From MWBF01 sp964614645 (GTDB taxonomy: Bacteria > Chloroflexota > Anaerolineae > CG2-30-64-16), in the NCBI GenBank assembly GCA_964614645.1, contig CAZTMA010000134.1:1-14344 (forward strand): a stretch of 14,344 bases of DNA, read 5' to 3'. Below are positions 1-5,569 of the stretch, piece after piece. The notes under the pieces were generated by a model. That model searched no databases. It saw only the letters and a list, made by a program, of their open reading frames with translations, and was not told where the DNA came from. How positions within the stretch are numbered: position 1 is the stretch's first letter; each line of letters opens with the position of its first letter. The position numbers and the translations under genes were made by a program.

Positions 1-1
1 G

Positions 2-88
2 CAGCATATCCAGTTGCAGCTCGCGCTTCTCCTGTGTGCAGTTGTCGCGACCACCACAGGCAGGTCAAGCCCAGAGGACAGACCTTGA
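2..88 (+). CDS. possible C-terminal tail of an upstream gene (partial)
   Basis: One frame is open from the left edge to a TGA at 86-88 and would encode 28 residues ending in SSPEDRP, with a hydrophobic run LALLLCAVVA. Its TGA overlaps the TTG start proposed for the next gene (TTGA at 85-88), the compact overlap typical of co-translated genes. No family can be recognised from so short a piece. The frame used by the downstream gene is also open back to base 1, so this tail is only a candidate. If real, the glycan operon begins to the left of the window. Confidence 0.28.
   Translation, partial: QHIQLQLALLLCAVVATTTGRSSPEDRP
73..78 (+). promoter_or_regulatory. ribosome binding site deciding the first gtrA start
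   Basis: AGAGGA lies six bases before the TTG at 85-87. No comparable site precedes the in-frame GTG at 34, so the TTG is the preferred start. Confidence 0.6.
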
Positions 89-552
89 TAGCCGTCCTTG
101 AGGCGTTGGCAGTGCGCATCGATGCGCGGACCGGCGGACGGGGCACGCGCGAGCTCAAGCGCTTTATCAAGTTCGGCGTCGTCGGTACATCCGGCTTCCT
201 GGTTGATTTTGCGGTTCTGAACCTGCTCCTGTTCGGGGTTGGATTGCCGCCGTGGCTGGCCAACACCTGCTCGTTTGCCGTGGCAGTAACGAATACATTC
301 ACCTGGAATCGCCTGTGGACCTTTCCGGAGAGCCGCCAGCGAGCGGTCTCGCGCCAGCTCGGGCAGTTCTTTCTCGTTAATCTCGTGGGGCTGGGGATCA
401 ACCAGTTGGTGTTCCTGGGCAGCCATGCCCTCATCTGGCACCACTTTTTCGTGCCCGCGCTGGCCTGGAACCTGGCAAAGGCAACGGCGAGTGGGATCGC
501 TCTGTTTTGGAACTTCAGCGCCAACCGCTTGTGGACGTGGCGCGGACTCTAG
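85..552 (+). CDS. GtrA-family membrane protein, copy 1
   Basis: A small integral membrane protein of the GtrA/DPMS family (155 residues from the TTG at 85). Family members act in surface polysaccharide or teichoic-acid glycosylation, where GtrA is thought to move a lipid-linked sugar across the membrane or to partner a glycosyltransferase. The conserved opening RFIKFGVVGTSGFLVDFAVL and four hydrophobic segments (roughly residues 27-50, 55-75, 93-118, 123-146) are visible. So are the family motifs FTWNRLWTF after helix 2 and NFSANRLWTW at the C-terminus. The TTG is chosen over an in-frame GTG at 34 because of its AGAGGA site and because the extra residues are polar and unlike the family. A second GtrA gene follows after nine bases and a GT4 glycosyltransferase lies further on, fitting a glycan-export role. 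The substrate cannot be read from the sequence. Confidence 0.88.
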   Translation: MIAVLEALAVRIDARTGGRGTRELKRFIKFGVVGTSGFLVDFAVLNLLLFGVGLPPWLANTCSFAVAVTNTFTWNRLWTFPESRQRAVSRQLGQFFLVNLVGLGINQLVFLGSHALIWHHFFVPALAWNLAKATASGIALFWNFSANRLWTWRGL

Positions 553-555
553 AGG
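551..555 (+). promoter_or_regulatory. ribosome binding site of the second gtrA, overlapping the first gene's stop
   Basis: AGAGG shares bases with the TAG stop of copy 1 (550-552) and sits six bases before the TTG at 562. This implies that ribosomes ending copy 1 help start copy 2. Confidence 0.55.
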
Positions 556-561
556 TTTTCT

Positions 562-1062
562 TTGGCAGGACACGTGTCTCAATTCAAAGTCTCACCCTGG
601 CTGGCGTGGCTGCTGCGCTTGCCGATTATCAATCGCCTGCCGCTGGCGGGACGGCAGCGGGAAGTCGAGCGCTTCCTCAAGTTTGCTGCGGTGGGCGCTT
701 TCGGCATGGTCGTTGACCTGACCGTGCTGAATGTCCTGCACAAGGCCTTTGGGCTACACCTGCTGGTCGCGAACAGTATTTCGTTCACGACGGCGGTCAT
801 CAGCAACTTCACCTGGAACCGGCTGTGGACTTTCCCGGAGAGTCGCCAGCGTCCCATCGTCTCGCAACTGGGCAAATTTGCAATTGTGAATATCATTGGA
901 CTTGGGATCAACAACGCGATCCTGTGGGCCGTCTTTCATCTGGTCACCGATTTCATTCCGGACCCACTGGATTACAATCTGGCGAAGATTACGGCGATCG
1001 GCGTGGTGCTGTTTTGGAACTTTTTTGTCAACCGGGCCTGGACGTATAAGGGCATCAAGTAA
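562..1062 (+). CDS. GtrA-family membrane protein, copy 2
   Basis: The second GtrA-family protein, 166 residues, with the same layout as its neighbour: RFLKFAAVGAFGMVVDLTVL, four membrane segments (about residues 38-60, 66-86, 104-126, 140-158) and the end motif NFFVNRAWTYKG. It shares the exact 15-residue stretch FTWNRLWTFPESRQR with copy 1, and the GLGIN and NLAK...LFWNF segments. The N-terminal stretch (about 30 residues) is unlike that of copy 1 and may be a short cytosolic tail. The TTG start is supported by AGAGG at 551-555; a GTG at 574 is a possible alternative. Co-translated with copy 1, so the two may form a heterodimer or serve two lipid-linked sugars; that is inference. About 104 bases without a gene follow. 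Confidence 0.88.
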   Translation: MAGHVSQFKVSPWLAWLLRLPIINRLPLAGRQREVERFLKFAAVGAFGMVVDLTVLNVLHKAFGLHLLVANSISFTTAVISNFTWNRLWTFPESRQRPIVSQLGKFAIVNIIGLGINNAILWAVFHLVTDFIPDPLDYNLAKITAIGVVLFWNFFVNRAWTYKGIK

Positions 1063-1166
1063 CACCGGCTTCGTGGCTGCCGCATGGCCGGCCCAGTCAC
1101 ATCCGCTCTGGGCGAGAGAGTCATTATCGAATCTGGTATCTTATAGGACTTGCGGAGACTGGGAAC

Positions 1167-2327
1167 GTGCATATTGCCATCGACTACACACCGGCAGTCC
1201 GGCAGCGGGCCGGCATCGGCCGCTACACGCGCGGCCTCGTGCACGCGCTGGCCGAGCTGGATCGCACCAACCGCTACACGCTGTTCTGCGTGGGCCAGGG
1301 CTCCGAAGATGCGCCGGCTCGCCAGCCACGCCTGCCGGGGCACGAAGACGGCTGGCCGGCCAACTTCACCTTCAAAGTCACCAACCTGCCAGCGCGCTGG
1401 CTGACGGCCGGCTGGCACAAGCTCAAGCTGCCGCTGCACGTGGAGCGGCTGGCCGGTGACTGCGACATCTTCCACTCGCCCGATTTCACCCTCCCGCCCC
1501 TGCGCAGCGCAGCGGGCGTAGTTACCATTCATGACTTGTCTTTCCTGCGCCTGCCGGAATTCGCGGATCCGGGTCTGCGGGAATACCTCAGCAAGAGCGT
1601 GCCGGATAGCGTCGCACGGGCGCGCCGCGTGCTGGCCGACTCCGAGAATACGCGCCTGGACCTGATGGAACTGCTGAATGTACCTGCGGACAAGATCAGC
1701 GTGGTCACGCCAGGGGTTGGCCCGGAATTTCGACCCGTGCGCGACACGGTCCAGCTCAATGAAGTGCGTGAGCGCTATCACCTGCCGCAGTGGTTCATCC
1801 TCTTTGTGGGCACCATTGAGCCGCGCAAGAACCTCGCCCGGCTGATCTCGGCCTACGGTCAGTTGCGCCGCCAGACGGGCTTGCCCCACGCGCTCGTGTT
1901 GGCCGGCAGCCAGGGCTGGCTCAGCCAGGGCATCTACGACCAGGCGGCGAAAGAAGGGCTGACTGAACACGTTCTCTTTCCAGGCTTCGTCGCCGATGAG
2001 GACCTGCCTGCCCTATACACGCTGGCTGACTTGTTAACCTTCCCCTCACTATACGAAGGCTTCGGCATTCCGCCGCTGGAAGCCATGGCATGTGGCACAC
2101 CGGTCGTAGCGAGTAACAACTCCAGCTTGCCGGAAGCCACCGGCTCCGCCGCCCTCCTTGTCGACGCGGAGGACATGGAAGGGCTGGCCGATGCAATGGC
2201 TCGCGTGCTGGGCGATGCGGCCCTGCGGGCGCGCTTGTCCGACCTGGGACGCGCCCAGGCCGCGCGCTTCACCTGGCGCAGCGCAGCGGAGACCCTGTTG
2301 CACGCCTATGAAGCGACCGCAGGGTGA
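1167..2327 (+). CDS. GT4-family glycosyltransferase
   Basis: A retaining GT-B glycosyltransferase of family GT4 (386 residues, the usual length). It probably transfers a hexose, perhaps mannose, from a nucleotide sugar onto a growing surface glycan at the cytoplasmic face. The N-terminal acceptor half opens with MHIAIDYTPAVRQRAGIGRY. The donor-binding half starts near GTIEPRKNLARL (residues 215-226) and carries the E-x7-E signature EGFGIPPLE (Glu297 and Glu305), followed by ACGTPVVASNNSSLPE. There is no signal peptide or membrane segment. The GTG start at 1167 has GGAG eight to nine bases upstream. The bases before it (1121-1150) are AT-richer with TATCTT and TTATAG, which could hold a promoter, though no good -35 is visible. 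The next gene begins within four bases of its stop, so the two are co-translated. Donor and acceptor are unknown. Confidence 0.9.
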   Translation: MHIAIDYTPAVRQRAGIGRYTRGLVHALAELDRTNRYTLFCVGQGSEDAPARQPRLPGHEDGWPANFTFKVTNLPARWLTAGWHKLKLPLHVERLAGDCDIFHSPDFTLPPLRSAAGVVTIHDLSFLRLPEFADPGLREYLSKSVPDSVARARRVLADSENTRLDLMELLNVPADKISVVTPGVGPEFRPVRDTVQLNEVRERYHLPQWFILFVGTIEPRKNLARLISAYGQLRRQTGLPHALVLAGSQGWLSQGIYDQAAKEGLTEHVLFPGFVADEDLPALYTLADLLTFPSLYEGFGIPPLEAMACGTPVVASNNSSLPEATGSAALLVDAEDMEGLADAMARVLGDAALRARLSDLGRAQAARFTWRSAAETLLHAYEATAG

Positions 2328-2330
2328 GTG

Positions 2331-2978
2331 ATGGCTTACCGAAGGGCCCCGCTACAGAGGTCGGCTGCCCTTGACTGGCTGCCCCTCCTGGCGTTGTGGC
2401 TGTTGGCTTGCGCGGGGTACTTTGGGGCTTGGGTGCCGCATCGTGCGGCGGGGTTGGTCATTACCGGTGTCGATCTCGCCGAGTATGTGAAGTTCCTGCC
2501 GCCGGTCATGGCCGGACAGGTACCGGTCCAGCGCGAAGCCTTCTACCTGCCGCTCATCAGCGCCAGCCTGATCGCCACACTGATCGCCGGCCGCCGCAGC
2601 CTCCCTCTCTGGCTGCGTCTGCTTCTCGGCGCGGCAGCCGTGCCGTTGGCTCTGGCCCTGCTGCCGCCGGCCTGGTCGCCGGGCACGCTGCGCTTGCCGG
2701 AATTTCGTCTGCAAGTCGCCGCGCTCCTGGCCTGCCTGGCTGCCACCCCCCTCACAGTACTTCTCCGTTACCTGCCTGACCGCGTAGTGCTGCTTGCGAT
2801 TGCCCTGCTCGCGCTGGCAGCAGTCCTTTGGTCAACCTGGTCATTCAATCAGGTGCTCCCGGCCATTCGTGTCGTCTACCGCGCGCCGCTTGCACCGGGC
2901 TGGGGGTTCTGGCTGGCGCTGGCCGCTCAGCTTGGCATCGCGCTGTATGCGGCCGCGCGCATGGTTATGACAAGATGA
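2331..2978 (+). CDS. six-helix membrane protein of unknown function
   Basis: I do not recognise the family. The 215-residue product is very hydrophobic, with about six membrane segments (near residues 15-35, 68-86, 91-112, 127-148, 150-171 and 190-211) and short arginine-rich turns. After helix 1 there is a non-membrane loop containing GLVITGVDLAEYVKFLPP, which may face the outside. The ATG at 2331 is preferred because AGGG at 2321-2324 is six bases upstream; a GTG at 2328 abuts the previous stop. Coupling to the GT4 gene suggests a role in glycan or lipid-linked sugar handling in the membrane, but nothing in the protein proves it. No catalytic motif is evident. Confidence 0.72.
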   Translation: MAYRRAPLQRSAALDWLPLLALWLLACAGYFGAWVPHRAAGLVITGVDLAEYVKFLPPVMAGQVPVQREAFYLPLISASLIATLIAGRRSLPLWLRLLLGAAAVPLALALLPPAWSPGTLRLPEFRLQVAALLACLAATPLTVLLRYLPDRVVLLAIALLALAAVLWSTWSFNQVLPAIRVVYRAPLAPGWGFWLALAAQLGIALYAAARMVMTR

Positions 2979-3044
2979 CGGCTTACGGCAGCCGGCTGGA
3001 GTCCACGCGCCAGTTCCGCACAATTCGAAGCATCCCGTCCTGAT

Positions 3045-3073
3045 TTGCGGCAGTCCCTCACCCATCGTATGAT
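3045..3073 (+). promoter_or_regulatory. sigma70-type promoter, near-leaderless
   Basis: TTGCGG (3045-3050), 17 bases, then TATGAT (3068-3073), in an AT-rich patch. Transcription would start near 3080-3082, only a few bases before the ATG at 3085. No purine-rich ribosome site is present between them. Read by eye; no start-site data. Confidence 0.5.
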
Positions 3074-3084
3074 AATATCAGCAT

Positions 3085-3552
3085 ATGCCAGAACCAACCG
3101 AATGCGCAGCCGCCTTCACCATTGAGGCCTTGCCGCGCTCGCCGGGTACGTACCTGCTGACTGTGGAACTGCACACGCCGGCCCACCTGAACGTGGGGCG
3201 GCTGGGTGACTGCCTGTTGCCTGCGGGCCGGTACGCCTATGTGGGCAGCGCGCGCGGCCCCGGTGGGCTCCAGGCCCGCGTGGCGCGGCATCTGTACCCG
3301 GCGCGAAGGGAACACTGGCACATCGACAGGCTGACGGCGATCGCGCCGGTGACAGGCATCTGGGCCGTCATCTCGGCGCAGCCTCACGAATGCGAGTGGG
3401 TGAGCTGGCTGCTCGCCCAGGCGGACAGCAGAGCGCCCGTTCTGGGCTTCGGCAGCAGCGACTGCAGGTCCGGGTGCCCAGCCCACCTGGTGAAGGTCGC
3501 TCCGGATCTTGATCCGGTACACTGGCATCCAGGTAGCGGAGAGCAAGGGTGA
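3085..3552 (+). CDS. DUF123 / GIY-YIG-like (Uri-type) protein
   Basis: A stand-alone DUF123 protein (155 residues), a family related to GIY-YIG nucleases and found alone or fused to endonuclease III-like glycosylases. The domain fills residues 20-146. GTYLLTVEL and GRYAYVGSARGPGGL (48-62) are the counterpart of the GIY...YIG core, followed by Arg65 and RH at 68-69. HWHIDRL lies at 77-83, Cys103 within HECEW, and GFGSSDC (121-127) is followed by C131 and H134. The cysteine/histidine set could bind a metal. All family hallmark motifs are intact, so the gene looks functional. A nucleic-acid processing role is inferred from the fold; no substrate is established. There is no ribosome site before the ATG but a good promoter ends 11 bases upstream. 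The stop overlaps the start of the HEAT-repeat gene. Confidence 0.85.
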   Translation: MPEPTECAAAFTIEALPRSPGTYLLTVELHTPAHLNVGRLGDCLLPAGRYAYVGSARGPGGLQARVARHLYPARREHWHIDRLTAIAPVTGIWAVISAQPHECEWVSWLLAQADSRAPVLGFGSSDCRSGCPAHLVKVAPDLDPVHWHPGSGEQG

Positions 3553-4205
3553 GCAATCACAAGAGACCAAGTCATGCCCAGGCTGGGGTGGACCTCGTAC
3601 AGGCGCTCTTGGAGGCTGTGGCTGCAGGCGACGACGAGGCAGCCGAGCGCGCGGCCCGCGCCTGCACCGGACAGGCGTGGTTGCTCCCCGCGCTGCGCCC
3701 CCTCCTGGCGGATGACAACGCGGATCGCCGCTGGTGGGCCGTGCGCGTGCTTGCGCTGCTCGGCAGCCAGGCAGCCGTGCCTCCGTTGGTCGAGGGGCTG
3801 CGCGATCCTGACGAAGCGGTGCGCTGCGCGGCGGCGGCAGGGTTGGGGCATCTGGCCTCGGCAGCCGCCATCCCCGCGCTGATCGCGAGCCTTACCGATG
3901 CCAGCGGGTGGGTGCGCGACTCGGCAGGCGACGCGCTGGCTCAGATCGGCGCTCCGGCGCTGCCCGCGCTTGTGGCAGCCATGCAGGACCCCGACGGGGT
4001 GCGGGTTCGTGCGGCCGCCGCGCTGCGCAGGATCGTCGTCGCAGGGCTGCACAATCTGTCAATCAACCAGTACCCACCGCGCTACGGACCGGCCCTCACC
4101 GTGCTATTCCGTGCGCTGAACGACCCAAACCGGCTCGTCCGGCACAGCGCGCACGCTGCACTCGATCGACTGGGCCTGCTCGAAACGGTGTACTTCAGGC
4201 CGTAG
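3549..4205 (+). CDS. HEAT-repeat (PBS-lyase-type) protein
   Basis: A soluble alpha-helical scaffold of 218 residues made of HEAT/PBS-lyase-like repeats. Recognisable units include RRWWAVRVLALLGSQAAVPPL, EAVRCAAAAGLGHLASAAAIPAL, GWVRDSAGDALAQIGAPALPAL, VRVRAAAALRRIV and RLVRHSAHAALDRLG, spaced about 31 residues apart in the middle. Between the last two units a non-repeat insert (about residues 158-180, LHNLSINQYPPRYG) interrupts the pattern. Such proteins mainly bind other proteins; some helical-repeat relatives act in tetrapyrrole attachment or DNA repair, but no active site is visible here. The GTG start overlaps the DUF123 stop (GTGA at 3549-3552), with GGAG at 3538-3541, so translation is coupled and the two products may work together. 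It converges on the methyltransferase gene, whose stop is nine bases away. Confidence 0.82.
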   Translation: MSNHKRPSHAQAGVDLVQALLEAVAAGDDEAAERAARACTGQAWLLPALRPLLADDNADRRWWAVRVLALLGSQAAVPPLVEGLRDPDEAVRCAAAAGLGHLASAAAIPALIASLTDASGWVRDSAGDALAQIGAPALPALVAAMQDPDGVRVRAAAALRRIVVAGLHNLSINQYPPRYGPALTVLFRALNDPNRLVRHSAHAALDRLGLLETVYFRP

Positions 4206-4214
4206 CCGCACCTC

Positions 4215-4799
4215 TCACCGGGTGAAGACGAGCCACACGTTGAAATGATCCCCCTCCTCAGCGACCAGCCGTCCGCCAGCCGCCTCGAACATGCGCGTCA
4301 TCTCGGTTGGAGACAGGAAACGACTCCCCATCATCAGGACTCGCTCCATCCAGATGACCGGCCTGACCCCGCGGCGGGTGCAATCCGGCTCCAGAATCAG
4401 CAGACGGCCGCCGGGCGCGAGCACGCGCAGCAGTTCGCTGGCGGCCGCAGCCTGCGCGATGGTGGGTGTCGGGACGACAAAATGATGGAATGCGTCCACG
4501 ACGAGCAGACGTTCGGCGCTCGCGGTCGGGAACGGCAACTGCGTAACGCTGCCCAGGACCACCGGCAGACCCTTCGCCCGGGCCTCTTCCGCCATGCGGC
4601 GGGAGGTGTCGCAGACGACGACCTGCACCCCGGACGCAGCCAGCGTCACCGTGGCCCGGCCCGTGCCCCCGCCCACGTCCAACAGCCGTTGGCCGGGCTG
4701 CGCATCGAGGAGCCGCAGCAGACGTTCATCCGGTGGGTGACCCAATGCACGGTCATACCACCGGGCAATCAGGTCAAAGTGGTCCAGCGGTAGTCGCAT
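4215..4799 (-). CDS. class I SAM-dependent methyltransferase
   Basis: A Rossmann-fold methyltransferase of the Methyltransf_11/UbiE-like type, 194 residues. Motif I is LLDVGGGTGR (about residues 39-48), the acidic end of strand 2 is VVVCDTS, and VVDAFHHF matches motif IV. Next come LLRVLAPGGRLLILEPD and a C-terminal pair of strands. It opens with DHFDLIARWYDRALG, typical of this group. The substrate is not deducible: members modify lipids, quinones, small metabolites or arsenic. The ATG lies three bases after the stop of the DUF364 gene with GGCGGAG upstream, so it is the last gene of the tex operon. Convergent with the HEAT-repeat gene; no clear terminator was seen in the nine bases between. 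Confidence 0.87.
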   Translation of the reverse strand: MRLPLDHFDLIARWYDRALGHPPDERLLRLLDAQPGQRLLDVGGGTGRATVTLAASGVQVVVCDTSRRMAEEARAKGLPVVLGSVTQLPFPTASAERLLVVDAFHHFVVPTPTIAQAAAASELLRVLAPGGRLLILEPDCTRRGVRPVIWMERVLMMGSRFLSPTEMTRMFEAAGGRLVAEEGDHFNVWLVFTR

Positions 4800-4802
4800 G
4801 GC

Positions 4803-5561
4803 CTAAGCTCCGCCGCCGGGCCGCAACATCGTAACCAGCCGGCGACCCGGGATCTGCCGGAAGGTCGCGGCCTGGCTGACTGCCGCAAGCGCAGCGGGAA
4901 TATCGGTGAGGATCGTGCCGGAGATGGCTGACAGCCCTGCGTCGAAGAGAAGCGGCGACAGCGGCGTGGTCGCACCGAGCAGCAGGGTGCAGGCGTCCGG
5001 CCGGCACTGCGCGAGCAACCCATCGAACGTACCGTTGACGAGCGTCATGCCGGTCAGCGCGACGACATCGGCCTGCGGCAGCACCTCGGCGGCCATCGTG
5101 GCGGGCACATCGCCCGGGCCGGGGTTGAGCTCCAGCACCCAGCACTGCTGTGCAGCGGCACACACCTGCTCCACGAACGGAAAGTGCCCGACGATAGCGA
5201 CCCTGCGCCCTGCACCGCGTGCGAGGATGTAGTCCGCCGCATTCAATTCAACACACTGCGCCGCATCCACCTCGATGAGCGCGTTCAGCGCGGCGAAGCC
5301 GATGCTGCGCTCGGTGGGTTGCTCCGACTGCACCCAATCAGCCAGCTCACGGGTCGAGCGCCCGATCAGCTTCCCGGCAGCCCGGACTGCGGGCGTGCCG
5401 TGCTCGACGCCGTGGACAAACTGCGTCGAAGCCAACCCCGCCGTCAGGCCCTCAGATAGCTCGGTTGCCACGATGGTCCAGTGCGTACCGACCCGGATAT
5501 CGGTCACGGGACCATCCCGCTTTACGGACGCCAGGGTGGGCGTCAGAATCTCGCTCACCAT
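4803..5561 (-). CDS. DUF4213/DUF364 protein, putative heavy-metal chelation family
   Basis: A 252-residue cytosolic protein of the DUF364 family, with a DUF4213-like N-terminal part (THWTIVATE, QFVHGVEHGTPAVRAAG) and a Rossmann-like C-terminal part. The latter includes GRRVAIVGHFPFVEQV, CWVLELNPGPGDVPA, LPQADVVALTGMTLVNGT and LLGATTPLSPLLFDAG. Family members are proposed to bind metals or a metal-cofactor intermediate; the biochemical activity is not settled. The start is uncertain. A GTG at 5573 overlaps the tex stop (GTGA), while the ATG at 5561 has AGGGGG very close before it; I use the ATG, and the choice changes four residues. It lies between tex and the methyltransferase with almost no spacing. 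Confidence 0.8.
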   Translation of the reverse strand: MVSEILTPTLASVKRDGPVTDIRVGTHWTIVATELSEGLTAGLASTQFVHGVEHGTPAVRAAGKLIGRSTRELADWVQSEQPTERSIGFAALNALIEVDAAQCVELNAADYILARGAGRRVAIVGHFPFVEQVCAAAQQCWVLELNPGPGDVPATMAAEVLPQADVVALTGMTLVNGTFDGLLAQCRPDACTLLLGATTPLSPLLFDAGLSAISGTILTDIPAALAAVSQAATFRQIPGRRLVTMLRPGGGA

Positions 5562-5569
5562 GCTCCCCC

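Noticed and set aside
1063..1166. Promoter before the GT4 gene
   Set aside because: TATCTT and TTATAG are -10-like, but no acceptable -35 lies at the right distance; kept only as a remark on the GT4 gene.
972..1970. 332-codon open frame on the - strand opposite the second gtrA and GT4 genes
   Set aside because: It runs across two well-recognised + strand genes and their gap, and resembles no protein family.
2979..2994. Small hairpin CGGCT-TACGGC-AGCCG just after the six-helix membrane gene
   Set aside because: Only five pairs and no T-run follows, so it is not a convincing terminator.
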